This document shows, piece after piece, positions 51,248-59,350 of a DNA stretch of 59,350 nucleotides. How positions within the stretch are numbered: position 1 is the first letter of the stretch; every line of letters starts with the position of its first letter. This DNA is from Rhodobacteraceae bacterium LNNU 3342. Its GTDB lineage: Bacteria > Pseudomonadota > Alphaproteobacteria > Rhodobacterales > Rhodobacteraceae. Location: the NCBI GenBank assembly GCA_008711135.1, contig VUAW01000018.1:1-59350 (forward strand). The letters run 5' to 3'. The position numbers and the translations under genes are program-made. The notes below the pieces were generated by a model. That model had not been told where the DNA came from. It worked only from the letters and a program-made list of their open reading frames with translations, and did no database searches.

Positions 51248-52261
51248 TCATTCCACCGCTGCGCCCTGTTCGGCCAGCGCGGCCTCGAAGGCGGCAAAGG
51301 CGCCTTCGGCATCCTCAAGGCCCGCGGCGGTCGCGTTGTCGATCCACTGCTGGCGAAGCGGGGCCGCTGCCTCGCGCCATGCGGCGGTTTCTTCGGGCGT
51401 GAGGGTATAGAGCGTGTGGCCCTCTTTCTCGCGCAGCTGTTCGCGGCCGTGAAGGTCACGTTCGCTCCAGGTCGCGGCGATCTGGCGGGCCCATTCCGTC
51501 GAACAATGTTCGTCCATGACCGCCTGCTGTTCAGGCGTCATCGCCTCATAGGTCATGGGGTTCATGACCCAGGCAAAGCCCGACACGTAGAAGGGCGCGT
51601 CCATCGAATAGTTCACGACATTGTCGAGCCCGAAGATCATCGTGGATTCCCACGGGAAGGTCACGGCGTCCGCCACCCCGGATTCCAGCGCCGAACGGCT
51701 TTCCGGCGCCGAAACCCGCACGTTGGTGCCGCCAAGCGTGGTGACGAAGCTGGCCATGGTCGCGTGGGCCGACCGGATCTGCATGCCGTTCATCTGGTCG
51801 GGGCTGCGGATCTCTTGCTTGGCGTGCAGCGAACCGGGTTCGTGCACGAAGGACAGGCAGTACTTCACATCCGACATCTCGTCTTCGGCATAGGGCCGAT
51901 ACCAGTTGTCGAATGCCGCGGTGCCGTTGATGCCGTCGCCGACGGTAAAGGGCAGATGGACCGCCTCTGCGATGGGGAAGCGCCCGGCCTGGTAGCCAAC
52001 GTTCAGGAACGAAAAGTCGGAAATCCCGTCCCGCGCCATGTCATAGTGATCGTTGGCCCGCCCCAGCTGTTCCGCCGGATACAGCGTGACGCTGATCGTG
52101 CCGCCGCTCGCCTCGGCGATGGACTCGGCCCAAGCGTTCAGCGCGTCATGCACGCCGTGCTGCGGCGGGAGCCAGGTGGAAAACCGCAGGTCGACGTTCT
52201 GCGCCTGCGCGATTGCCGTGGCGCCAAGCAGCATGGCGGCCGTGGTTGCAAACAGCTTCAT
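51248..52261 (-). CDS. TRAP transporter substrate-binding protein, DctP-like
   Basis: 337 residues with a signal peptide (MKLFATTAAMLLGATAIAQAQN). VDLRFSTWLPPQHGVHDALNAWAESIAEASGGTISVTLYPAEQLG is the DctP opening, and MQIRSAHATMASFVTTLGGTNVRVSAPESRSALESGVADAV includes the Arg used to hold a carboxylate ligand in this family. ATG 52261 follows GGAGGAG. The ligand is probably an organic acid; the linked decarboxylase and aldehyde dehydrogenase point to a 2-oxoacid, possibly aromatic (inference). Confidence 0.92.
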   Translation of the reverse strand: MKLFATTAAMLLGATAIAQAQNVDLRFSTWLPPQHGVHDALNAWAESIAEASGGTISVTLYPAEQLGRANDHYDMARDGISDFSFLNVGYQAGRFPIAEAVHLPFTVGDGINGTAAFDNWYRPYAEDEMSDVKYCLSFVHEPGSLHAKQEIRSPDQMNGMQIRSAHATMASFVTTLGGTNVRVSAPESRSALESGVADAVTFPWESTMIFGLDNVVNYSMDAPFYVSGFAWVMNPMTYEAMTPEQQAVMDEHCSTEWARQIAATWSERDLHGREQLREKEGHTLYTLTPEETAAWREAAAPLRQQWIDNATAAGLEDAEGAFAAFEAALAEQGAAVE

Positions 52262-52343
52262 TTCTATACTCCTCCATCTGGGACGCATGCGCCCTGTTCC
52301 AGCCGATCCGCTGTTCTCCTCCCGCGGGCCGGCTGCGTTTCGT

Positions 52344-54083
52344 TCAGGGCCGGATCTTGATTTCGACCAGCGCCTGTGTGCGTTTGGTGTCGATGTGCTC
52401 GATAGCCTGCCGCAGAACCTCTGGCAGTTGGGCCCCGTCGCTGACCTCGGCGGTCCAGGCGCGGCTTGCCTGCGCGATCCGGGTGAAATCGGGCGTGGGC
52501 TTGAGCGACGTCAACGGCATCTCGTTGGCGCGCGCTGCGTGGCCGTTCGGGTAGATTCCCAGAACCGAATGACGGACAGCGCCCCATTCCGAATTGTTCA
52601 GCACCAGCACCAGCACGGGAAGCTCCAGCGCCTCGGCGATCTGGTGGCAGACTGGCGGGTTCGAAAACAGGTACGACCCGTCCCCCATCGTCGCCACGAC
52701 CAGCCGGTCCCGGTCGGCAAGCGACATCCCGAGCGCGGTGGGGAAGGACCAGCCAAGCCCGCCGGAATGGGGCTCCTGATACCAGCTGTTGGGTTCGCGC
52801 AGGGACATCGGCTCCAGCGGACAGCCGAGTTCGGACAGGACGGTTGCCTTCCGGTTCTCGATCGCTTCGGAAAGGCAGTGGCTGACCCAGGCCTTGGTCA
52901 TCGGTTCCGCTGCCCCTGCCTGCGAGGAGCGTTTGACCTTTTGCCGCGTTTCGACGTTGCGGCGCTCGATCCCAGGCCTGCGGGCGTCGATCCGGGCGCT
53001 TGCGTCACCGCGCAGCGGGTCCAGCATCGCCTTCAGCGCGATGATCCCTTCGGCAACATCGCCCACCAGCGTTTCCGCCGACGCGAAGTGCCGGACCGGG
53101 AAGCGCGCGTAAAGCGGATCCCCGCCCAGCTGGATGATGCGGGCATCGGCGCGGGGGTGATGGATCTGCGGCGACCAGGGGGCAAGGCAGTCGATGACAA
53201 GGATGGCGTCCGCCTCCTCGATCCACGGCAGGGGATCAGTGCCCGCCGACATCGGGTGGTCGAGCGCCATGGCCAGCTGGATCGCCCAGTATTGCACGAC
53301 CGGGATCGCCCATTCCTGCGCCAGTTCAGCCAGCGCGGCAAAGCCTTCCGGGCTGCCGCACCCGCGTTGGGCGACAATCAGCGGACGCTCTGCAGCTGCA
53401 AGGATTTCGACTGCCCGCCGCAGGGCCGCAGGGTCCGGGGCAGCCTTGGCCGGGGCGACAGACGCCGGGGCCGACAGCCCGTGATAGACAGCCGTTTCGC
53501 ACAGCGTTTCGCGCGGCAGGGACACGTAGACCGGGCCGCGGGGGGTGGAGTTGGCGATGGCATAGGCGCGGTCCACGACCTCTGACACCTGTTCGGGGAA
53601 GCGGAGTTCGTAGTCCCACTTGCAGGCCTCACGCACCAGGGCGTGCTGGTCGCGCATCTCCTGCCCCCAGCCGATCGGCACCGTCCGGGCACCGAGCCGC
53701 CCCTGTTCAAGCGTGGGCGTCCGGCCCGAAAACAGCAGCATCGGGATCTGTTCCGTCGCCGCGTTGATCGCCCCGATGGCGCAGTTGGCAAGACCCACGT
53801 TCGTGTGCGCCATCACTGCCTGTGCCCGCCCCGTGGCAAGGTAATATCCATGCGCCATGCCCATGGCCGCGGATTCATGGGGCATCACCAGCGCGGTCGG
53901 AAGGGCGATGTCCTTGTCCCCTGCTTCCGCCAGCCCTTCGATGATCGGGGGGAAGTCGGTGCCAGAGTTCGCGAAGATGTAGTCGACGCCCACCGCCTTC
54001 AATCGCGCAAGCAACGCGCCCCCGGCAGTCAGTTGCGTCTTCTCGGTCGCTTCCAGGGGAAGCTGAGGTGCTGCTGCTGTCAT
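52344..54083 (-). CDS. Thiamine-diphosphate-dependent enzyme (2-oxoacid decarboxylase / acetolactate-synthase-like)
   Basis: 579 residues with the three ThDP-enzyme domains. In the Pyr domain, FANSGTDFPPIIEGLAE and MPHESAAMGMAHGYYLATG hold the cofactor-activating Glu near residue 70. A central domain follows, then the PP domain with TMGDGSYLFSNPPVCHQIAEALELPVLVLVLNNSEW, the GDG...NN motif that binds Mg-ThDP. It is longer than benzoylformate decarboxylase (about 530) and close to acetolactate synthase, but no small subunit gene is present. With a TRAP importer downstream and an aldehyde dehydrogenase across the divergent promoter, a decarboxylase giving an aldehyde is favoured. Start ATG 54083 or GTG 54086. 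Confidence 0.87.
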   Translation of the reverse strand: MTAAAPQLPLEATEKTQLTAGGALLARLKAVGVDYIFANSGTDFPPIIEGLAEAGDKDIALPTALVMPHESAAMGMAHGYYLATGRAQAVMAHTNVGLANCAIGAINAATEQIPMLLFSGRTPTLEQGRLGARTVPIGWGQEMRDQHALVREACKWDYELRFPEQVSEVVDRAYAIANSTPRGPVYVSLPRETLCETAVYHGLSAPASVAPAKAAPDPAALRRAVEILAAAERPLIVAQRGCGSPEGFAALAELAQEWAIPVVQYWAIQLAMALDHPMSAGTDPLPWIEEADAILVIDCLAPWSPQIHHPRADARIIQLGGDPLYARFPVRHFASAETLVGDVAEGIIALKAMLDPLRGDASARIDARRPGIERRNVETRQKVKRSSQAGAAEPMTKAWVSHCLSEAIENRKATVLSELGCPLEPMSLREPNSWYQEPHSGGLGWSFPTALGMSLADRDRLVVATMGDGSYLFSNPPVCHQIAEALELPVLVLVLNNSEWGAVRHSVLGIYPNGHAARANEMPLTSLKPTPDFTRIAQASRAWTAEVSDGAQLPEVLRQAIEHIDTKRTQALVEIKIRP

Positions 54084-54090
54084 CACATCA

Positions 54091-54105
54091 TTTCTATATT
54101 AGAAA
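54091..54105. promoter_or_regulatory. Palindrome in the ThDP-enzyme/IclR divergent promoter
   Basis: TTTCTA (54091-54096), spacer TAT, TAGAAA (54100-54105): a perfect 15-base palindrome, AT-rich against GC-rich flanks, about ten bases upstream of the ThDP-enzyme start. Its size and symmetry fit an IclR-family operator; the iclR-type gene starts 81 bases to the right. A second, weaker TTGAC/GTCAA pair lies at 54126-54151. Confidence 0.55.
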
Positions 54106-54185
54106 TACTAATTACAAAAACATTGTTGACGAGCCAGTCCCCGCTTGTCAATCTCTGACGGAAGAATTCTGAAACGAGCGGTGGA

Positions 54186-54986
54186 ATGGTCAGCCAGATA
54201 AACGGATCGGTGGTTAAGGCCTTCCAGATCCTGCAGCTTTTCGAACCGGGGCGGCCGGAACTGACGGCTGCCATCGCGGCGGAAAAGCTGGGAATGAACA
54301 TGGTGACCGCGCATCGCTTCCTGCGGACGCTGGAACTGACCGGCGCGGTGGTCGCGGTGTCGCGGGGGGCCTACCAGCTTGGCTTCACCCTTGTCGATCT
54401 GGGGGAACGGGCCGCGAACCAGACCAACCTGTCCAACGTGGTTCAGCCCGTGCTGGAGGATCTGACCGCCACGGTCGAGGAAAGTTCGATGGCGTCACTG
54501 TTCGACGGCGAAAAGGCTGTCTGCATCGCGCGCGCCGTTGCCGCCCGTCCCTTGTTCGTGGACGTGAAAAAGGGCAGCCGGCTGGAGGCGTACTGCACGG
54601 CCCACGGCAAGCTTTGGCTCGCGCACCTGCCGGAAGACCAGTTGGCGCGGTACCTTGATACGGTAGAGCTTCGTCCGATGAACAGTTCCCGCTCGATCAC
54701 CCGCGAGGAACTGGTCGAAGAACTGGCAAGCGTCCGCGCGGAAGGCCTGTCGTTCAACCGGGGTGAGCGGGAGGCCGAGATCAACGCGGTGGCGGTCCCC
54801 GTCCTGTCGCGCAGCGGCAAGATGATCTGCGGCATATCCGTCTTCGGGGCGACGGGGCGGATGACCGACGCGGCGATGCAAAGCTTCATCGCCCCCATGC
54901 GTTCCGCGGCGGCGCGGGTAGAGGCGCTGCTCTACGGCCCCGGCGCCGCTGCCACCTCATCATCTGAATCCGGCATCGACACCTGA
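54186..54986 (+). CDS. IclR-family transcriptional regulator
   Basis: 266 residues. Winged HTH SVVKAFQILQLFEPGRPELTAAIAAEKLGMNMVTAHRFLRTLELTGAVV, then the IclR effector domain with VLEDLTATVEESSMASLFDGEKAVCIARAV, RLEAYCTAHGKLWLAHLPEDQL and GEREAEINAVAVPVLSRSGKMICGISVFG. Such regulators commonly sense aromatic or organic acids. It is divergent from the ThDP-enzyme/TRAP operon and followed after 28 bases by the aldehyde dehydrogenase, so it likely controls all of them. Confidence 0.93.
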   Translation: MVSQINGSVVKAFQILQLFEPGRPELTAAIAAEKLGMNMVTAHRFLRTLELTGAVVAVSRGAYQLGFTLVDLGERAANQTNLSNVVQPVLEDLTATVEESSMASLFDGEKAVCIARAVAARPLFVDVKKGSRLEAYCTAHGKLWLAHLPEDQLARYLDTVELRPMNSSRSITREELVEELASVRAEGLSFNRGEREAEINAVAVPVLSRSGKMICGISVFGATGRMTDAAMQSFIAPMRSAAARVEALLYGPGAAATSSSESGIDT

Positions 54987-55014
54987 GATGCCATAGCGAT
55001 CCAAGGAGGATACC

Positions 55015-56460
55015 ATGACTTCAACACTGCTGATCGGCGGCCAGGAAATCGCGGCTGCGGCGGGCGCGACCTTTGATCGTGTCGATCCCGTGACCGGACA
55101 GGTAGCGACGACCGCATCGGCCGGACGCAAGGCCGATGTGGATGCGGCCGTAGAGGCTGCCGCGGCAGCTTTCCCCGCCTGGTCCCGGACAGGGCCCAGC
55201 GAACGCCGCAAGATCCTGAACAAGGCCGCGGACCTGCTTGAGGCGCGCACGCAGGAGTTCATCGAGGTCGGCATCGCTGAAACCGGCGCGACCGGCCCCT
55301 GGATGGGCTTCAACGTGATGTTCGCCGCCAAGGTCCTGCGCGAGGCCGCCGCCGCCACGACCCAGATCAAGGGCGAGGTCATCCCGTCGGACAAGCCCGG
55401 TACGCTGGCCATGGCCTATCGCGAACCGGTGGGCGTGCTGGTGGGGATGGCGCCCTGGAACGCGCCGGTGATCCTCGGGGTGCGGGCGGTGGCCATGCCG
55501 CTCGCCTGCGGGAACACGGTGGTGCTCAAGTCGTCGGAAATGTGCCCGCGCCTACACCGCATGATCGGGGAGGTCCTGCAGGAAGCCGGCCTGCCCGCCG
55601 GCGCGATCAACGTCATCAGCCACGCCGCCGATGACGCCCCAGAGGTCGTGCAGGCCCTGATCGCCCACCCCGAGGTACGCCGGATCAACTTCACCGGTTC
55701 GACCCGCGTGGGCAAGATCATCGCGGCCGAGGCGGCGAAATACCTCAAGCCCGTGCTGCTGGAACTGGGCGGCAAGGCGCCGCTGGTGATCCTTGACGAC
55801 GCGGATCTCGACGGGGCGGTGAATGCCGCGGCCTTCGGCGCCTTCATGAACCAGGGCCAGATCTGCATGTCCACCGAGCGGATCATCGTTGACGAAAAGA
55901 TCGCCGACGCTTTCATCGAGAAGTTCACCGCCAAGGCTGCCGGCCTCAGCCATGGCGATCCGCGTGGGCAGGTGGTGCTGGGTTCCGTCGTCTCCCGCGC
56001 CACGGTAGAGCGTGTGGATGACCTGATCCGTGCTGCCGCCGAGGCCGGCGCCAAGATCACCACGGGCGGCGCGACCGACAGCACCATCATGCCTGCCACC
56101 ATCGTCGATCACGTGACGCCCGACATGCGCCTGTTCCGCGAGGAATCCTTTGGCCCCGTGGTCTGCGTCGTGCGCGCCCGGGACACGGATCACGCCGTGG
56201 AACTGGCCAATGACACGGGATACGGCTTGTCGGCGGCCGTCTTTGGCCGCGACATCCCGCGCGCCCTGGATGTCGCGCGGCGGATCAAGTCCGGCATCTG
56301 CCACATCAACGGCCCCACCGTGGGGGATGAGGCGCAGATGCCCTTTGGTGGCGTGAAGGAAAGCGGCTATGGCCGGTTCGGCGGCACCGCCGGCATCGAC
56401 GCCTTCACGGAACTGCGCTGGATCACCATCGAGGACCCGAACCAGCACTACCCGTTCTGA
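55015..56460 (+). CDS. Aldehyde dehydrogenase (aromatic/vanillin/salicylaldehyde dehydrogenase-like)
   Basis: 481 residues, ATG 55015 preceded by CCAAGGAGGATACC, a near-consensus ribosome site. APWNAPVILGVRAVAMPLACGNTVVLKSSEMCPRLH is characteristic of the vanillin/salicylaldehyde/benzaldehyde dehydrogenase branch (APWNAP, KSSE), with Glu250 in LLELGGKAP and Cys284 in NQGQICMSTERI. It oxidises an aldehyde to the acid with NAD(P)+. Located directly after iclR; it probably takes the aldehyde made by the ThDP enzyme. Confidence 0.9.
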   Translation: MTSTLLIGGQEIAAAAGATFDRVDPVTGQVATTASAGRKADVDAAVEAAAAAFPAWSRTGPSERRKILNKAADLLEARTQEFIEVGIAETGATGPWMGFNVMFAAKVLREAAAATTQIKGEVIPSDKPGTLAMAYREPVGVLVGMAPWNAPVILGVRAVAMPLACGNTVVLKSSEMCPRLHRMIGEVLQEAGLPAGAINVISHAADDAPEVVQALIAHPEVRRINFTGSTRVGKIIAAEAAKYLKPVLLELGGKAPLVILDDADLDGAVNAAAFGAFMNQGQICMSTERIIVDEKIADAFIEKFTAKAAGLSHGDPRGQVVLGSVVSRATVERVDDLIRAAAEAGAKITTGGATDSTIMPATIVDHVTPDMRLFREESFGPVVCVVRARDTDHAVELANDTGYGLSAAVFGRDIPRALDVARRIKSGICHINGPTVGDEAQMPFGGVKESGYGRFGGTAGIDAFTELRWITIEDPNQHYPF

Positions 56461-56466
56461 AACCTG

Positions 56467-56487
56467 CGCCCCGGCAACCCCGGGGCG
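56467..56487 (+). terminator. Hairpin after the aldehyde dehydrogenase gene, possible terminator
   Basis: Perfect eight-base stem CGCCCCGG (56467-56474) / CCGGGGCG (56480-56487), loop caacc, starting seven bases after the stop codon. No clear T-run follows, so intrinsic termination would be weak. Confidence 0.5.
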
Positions 56488-56565
56488 TCAGCCCTTGTCC
56501 AAACCTTTCAGCACCCCGCCCGATGACTCCCGACCCGCCGATGTCGGATCAAGGCCCGGTGGCGT

Positions 56566-56829
56566 TCATCGATCCGACTTCGGGTTTCCCAGCGGCGTGG
56601 GCGTGGATCGAAGGGCCTCGCGCGCCTTTTCGACATCCTTGGCGACAGTGCCGGGCGGGTTGTTGACCGCGAGGTCCCTCACGAACTCGCCCGTGGCGCC
56701 GGCCCGTGCATTGGTGGAGGTTGCCGCGCCAAAGCCGCCTGGGTTCGCCGGTTTGGCTGAGTCTGCGGCAGCGGCCACGGCAAAAACGGCGGAAGCGACA
56801 GCGGCAGAAAGTGCGACGATGAGTTTCAT
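56566..56829 (-). CDS. Small exported protein of unknown function
   Basis: 87 residues. A good signal peptide (MKLIVALSAAVASAVFAVAAAADS) precedes a 63-residue mature part that is Ala/Pro/Asn-rich with no cysteines. AAGGGGAATAGCC before ATG 56829 is a convincing ribosome site, which with the signal peptide argues that this is a real gene. I recognise no family. It is convergent with the aldehyde dehydrogenase gene. Confidence 0.65.
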   Translation of the reverse strand: MKLIVALSAAVASAVFAVAAAADSAKPANPGGFGAATSTNARAGATGEFVRDLAVNNPPGTVAKDVEKAREALRSTPTPLGNPKSDR

Positions 56830-57106
56830 GGCTATTCCCCTTGATATGAGAATCGGCTCAATCGTCCCTTGAGCTTAAACCGCTATCGGCGTGGCCAGAA
56901 GCGGCTTGTCGGCCGGTGGATCGACCGGTCTTGAAGATCGGGCACAGCTGCGCCATACGCACCGGAACATCCCGATGCCAAGGCTACCCTTGGGCACGAA
57001 CATGAGGAACTTGGTAAACGCGACGGGGCGATGATGCGGGCAGGCTTAACTGTTATTTAACCTTTTTGCGCCAAACACGCACAAGCAATCTGAAGCGGTG
57101 GTTCCC

Positions 57107-57364
57107 ATGACTTGTCGGATCGATCCAGGCCCATATGAGGCCGAACTGGCCGCGGCTTCGCAACGGGCTGCCGGCGGGGCGCTTCCGCCCCAGCTGAAGC
57201 TTCTGGCCGAACGGCATCTTGACCGGCTTTCCACCCTTGTCGAAACCATGCGAATGGCAGGGGTCGATGAGGACCTTGTTCGCCACAGCGTTCGGGAAAT
57301 CATCGACAGCTATGAAACGCAGCTTGTTGATGCCCTTCTCCGTCTTTCAGAGGAATCACGATGA
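57107..57364 (+). CDS. Small hypothetical protein coupled to the GAF-GGDEF gene
   Basis: 85 residues from ATG 57107 (GTG 57098 is an alternative). It is predicted helical and charged: PPQLKLLAERHLDRLSTLVETMRMAGVDEDLVRHSVREIIDSYETQLVDALLRL. No known domain. Its TGA overlaps the ATG of the diguanylate-cyclase-like gene (ATGA at 57361-57364), so the two are translated together. An AT-rich stretch at 57045-57066 may be the promoter. It could be a partner or regulator of the GGDEF protein (inference). Confidence 0.7.
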   Translation: MTCRIDPGPYEAELAAASQRAAGGALPPQLKLLAERHLDRLSTLVETMRMAGVDEDLVRHSVREIIDSYETQLVDALLRLSEESR

Positions 57365-58350
57365 TCGGCCTGGAACGGCGCTTCAGGAGCGGGGATGAGG
57401 CAGGGCGGCAGTGCGCCCTTGACCGGCTGCATGTGCTCGACACGCCGGCTGAGCCGGCTTTCGAAAAAATCACTCGCCTTGTCACCGCTGTCCTTGGCGT
57501 TCCGGTGGCAGCCGTGACGCTGATCGATCGAGGCCGCCAGTGGTTCAAGTCGGTGCAGGGCCTTGCCGCAACCGAAACGCCGCGTGAGGTCGCGTTTTGC
57601 GATCACACCATCCGCGGACCGCAGTGCCTCAAGGTTGGGGATGCCAGCCTGGACCCCCGGTTTCAGGACAACCCGCTTGTTGTCGGCCCGCCCCACATCC
57701 GCGCCTATCTGGGCGCGCCGATCATCACGCCGGACGGGTATGCGATCGGCGCGCTCTGCGCGGTGGACTACAAGCCGCGGGACTTCACGCCTGAACAGGA
57801 AAGGGTGCTGGCCAGCTTTGCCGACCTCGTGATGAACGAGCTTGAATTGCGGCAGTTCGCGTCATGCGACGGGCTCACCGGCCTTGCCACGCGCCGCGCC
57901 TTCGTGGAGGCCGTGGGGACTGTCTTTGAACGCGGCGACGAGGCCGGGCTTCTCATCCTGGACCTCGACCACTTCAAGGCGATCAACGACAGCCATGGCC
58001 ATCCCGCGGGTGACGAGGCGCTGAAGGCCGCAGCCGCCGCGGTGCTGCGGGTCTGCCCCGACGCCGGTGTCGCCGGCCGTCTTGGGGGCGAGGAACTGGG
58101 GCTGTTGCTGCCCGGCGCGGGCGAGGCAGAGGCGCTGAAGATCGCGGAGGACCTGCGGCTGGCGGTCGCCGAGGCTCGCGTCGCCGGGCATCCCGGCCTT
58201 TCCTTTACCACAAGCATCGGCGTCGCGACGCGCAGCGCCCACGGCCAGTGCGACGGCTGGATTGCTGCCGCGGATGCGGCGCTTTACCGGGCCAAGTCAG
58301 AGGGGCGCAACTGCGTGCGCAGCGCCCAGGTCGCCCTCGCTGGAACATGA
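57361..58350 (+). CDS. GAF-GGDEF protein, probable diguanylate cyclase
   Basis: 329 residues. GAF domain at about 20-160 (RLHVLDTPAEPAFEKITRLVTAVLGVPVAAVTLIDRGRQWFKSVQGL ... HIRAYLGAPIITPDGYAIGALCAVD), then a GGDEF domain at about 165-325. The metal-binding segment LDLDHFKAINDSHGHPAGDEAL is intact. The signature is GGEEL, with Leu instead of Phe at position five, a tolerated change, so cyclase activity is plausible. No RxxD inhibitory site precedes it. It would make cyclic di-GMP in response to a ligand or redox signal at the GAF domain. Confidence 0.9.
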   Translation: MIGLERRFRSGDEAGRQCALDRLHVLDTPAEPAFEKITRLVTAVLGVPVAAVTLIDRGRQWFKSVQGLAATETPREVAFCDHTIRGPQCLKVGDASLDPRFQDNPLVVGPPHIRAYLGAPIITPDGYAIGALCAVDYKPRDFTPEQERVLASFADLVMNELELRQFASCDGLTGLATRRAFVEAVGTVFERGDEAGLLILDLDHFKAINDSHGHPAGDEALKAAAAAVLRVCPDAGVAGRLGGEELGLLLPGAGEAEALKIAEDLRLAVAEARVAGHPGLSFTTSIGVATRSAHGQCDGWIAAADAALYRAKSEGRNCVRSAQVALAGT

Positions 58351-58494
58351 TCGGGGGCAACGCCCACCGCACTGCGCCCGAACATGCCGATCCTCGATCA
58401 TGACCCCGCTGAATAGCCTCGCCGCCACTGCCTGACCTCGCATCGGGCCGGACACCACTTTGCCCCCGCGGAAAAAGCTGCCATGAGGGGCGGC

Positions 58495-59112
58495 ATGAAA
58501 AAGACCACGCGGCGGACGCCGGCCCGCAGCAAGACGCCGGCGCGTAGAAAACGGAAATCGAAATCATCGCGGCCCTGGTTCATCTCGGTGGCCGTCATCG
58601 CGATCGCCTTGCTGGGGTCCGGCCTCTGGGACCGCCCGCAGGAACTGATGGACTACGCCATCGGGCTGATCACCGAGGAATTCCTTGGTCCCAGCGGCCC
58701 GCAGCTGACCGGGGTTCCGCGCGTGCTGGACGGAGACACGCTTCACGTGCAGGACACCCGCATCCGCATGCACGGCATCGACGCGCCAGAGTCGCAGCAG
58801 CTCTGCACCCTGCCCCGCCGCCGTGACTGGCACTGTGGCAAGGATGCGACCGAGGCGCTGGCAGCCAAGATCGGCAACCAGTCCGTCACCTGCCACCAGC
58901 AGGACATCGACCGCTATGGCCGCGTCGTGGCCACCTGCTGGGTCGGCACGACGGACCTCAACCGCTGGATGGTCGAGGAAGGCTGGGCCGTCGCCTATCG
59001 CCAATATTCGACCGATTATGTTTCCGCCGAAAATCGCGCCCGCGGCGCCGGGCGCGGGATCTGGGCCTCTGACTTCGTGATGCCGTGGGATTGGCGGCGC
59101 GGGGACCGCTAG
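58495..59112 (+). CDS. Membrane-anchored thermonuclease (SNase)-family protein
   Basis: 205 residues from ATG 58495, which follows GAGGGGCGGC (ATG 58483 also in frame). A highly basic N-terminus (about 1-28, Lys/Arg-rich) precedes one transmembrane segment (WFISVAVIAIALLGSGLW), then the OB-fold nuclease. Catalytic Arg and Glu lie in IRMHGIDAPESQQ and the second Arg in IDRYGRVVATCW. The nuclease domain would face the periplasm. Four extra Cys (around CTLPRRRDWHC and TCHQQ/TCW) suggest disulphides. Confidence 0.88.
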   Translation: MKKTTRRTPARSKTPARRKRKSKSSRPWFISVAVIAIALLGSGLWDRPQELMDYAIGLITEEFLGPSGPQLTGVPRVLDGDTLHVQDTRIRMHGIDAPESQQLCTLPRRRDWHCGKDATEALAAKIGNQSVTCHQQDIDRYGRVVATCWVGTTDLNRWMVEEGWAVAYRQYSTDYVSAENRARGAGRGIWASDFVMPWDWRRGDR

Positions 59113-59232
59113 GCGGCAGGTTCACAGTTACCGCCGGCGCAAAGGTGCCATGCGTTTCAAGGACCTACTACGTCCCGCACCGACGCTGCATATCTGGCGG
59201 CCCATCAACTGCATCCGACCAAGAGGCCACCA

Positions 59233-59350
59233 GTGAACACCATTCTCGTCATCGACAGCGCCATCAGCGGCGACGCCTCCGTTTCCAAGACCCTTGTCCG
59301 GGAAACCGTCGAGGCGCTGAGCGCGGCGCGTCCTGTCAACGTGATCCACC
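59233..59350 (+). CDS. azoR: FMN-dependent NADH-azoreductase, N-terminal fragment (cut by window edge)
   Basis: GTG 59233 after AGAGGCCACCA opens a frame reading MNTILVIDSAISGDASVSK, then LVRETVEALSAARPVNVIH to the window end. This matches the flavodoxin-fold start of AzoR quinone/azo reductases (MxxILVIDSSxxGxxSVSR). 39 residues are visible. Confidence 0.7.
   Translation, partial: MNTILVIDSAISGDASVSKTLVRETVEALSAARPVNVIH

Noticed and set aside
1-59350. CRISPR arrays, insertion sequences, tRNA or rRNA genes, prophage
   Set aside because: No regularly spaced direct repeats, transposase or integrase frames, or recognisable RNA genes were seen on either strand.

Overview
The window is high-GC DNA (strong G/C preference at third codon positions) from an alphaproteobacterium, most likely a Rhodobacteraceae member of the Paracoccus/Rhodobacter type. 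The evidence is the TRAP transporters, the Anbu locus, the DUF1403-ScpB pair and the overall gene style. It is an accessory, catabolism-rich region with no rRNA, tRNA, phage, insertion sequence or CRISPR array that I can see. The ScpB/DUF1403 pair hints at a chromid or megaplasmid, but that is inference.

Layout. 1-226: the 3' end of an HpaI-type aldolase. 351-4289: the four-gene Anbu locus (ATP-grasp, alpha-E, transglutaminase, Anbu peptidase). 4626-9088: a MarR regulator, an iron/siderophore-type ABC importer and a divergent methyltransferase. 9470-9742: a VapBC-like toxin-antitoxin pair with a perfect operator palindrome. 9942-12625: an ATP-grasp enzyme, an alpha/beta hydrolase and a DedA protein. 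12911-14843: a decayed amidohydrolase followed by a ketoglutarate-semialdehyde dehydrogenase. 14953-16484: ScpB and DUF1403. 16575-17666: an RTX-like repeat protein. 17941-22216: PhzF, EutCB and TerC.

22271-34258 holds the most coherent module. Seven co-oriented genes run hyuA-hyuB-[2Fe-2S]-FAD subunit-ALDH-tartrate/malate-type dehydrogenase-SSADH. A LysR gene precedes them and a DAO-family oxidase is divergent from it. Two matching LysR-type dyads lie upstream of hyuA and between lysR and the oxidase, so one regulator probably controls both arms. The content suggests ATP-dependent opening of a lactam or hydantoin, oxidative deamination of the resulting (methyl)amino acid and oxidation of the semialdehyde to succinate.

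34261-49395 is a second nitrogen-compound module. It has an Lrp/AsnC regulator, two further FAD amine oxidoreductases, an oligopeptide/opine-type ABC importer, two class-II haloacid-dehalogenase-like proteins, a class-III aminotransferase, a GNAT enzyme, an M20 deacylase, a cupin and a GhrA-type reductase. 49422-56460 is a third module under an IclR regulator: a TRAP importer, a ThDP-dependent 2-oxoacid decarboxylase-like enzyme and an aromatic-type aldehyde dehydrogenase, which suggests a 2-oxoacid to aldehyde to acid route. The right end (56566-59350) holds a small exported protein, a small ORF coupled to a GAF-GGDEF protein, a membrane-anchored SNase-type nuclease and the start of an azoreductase gene.
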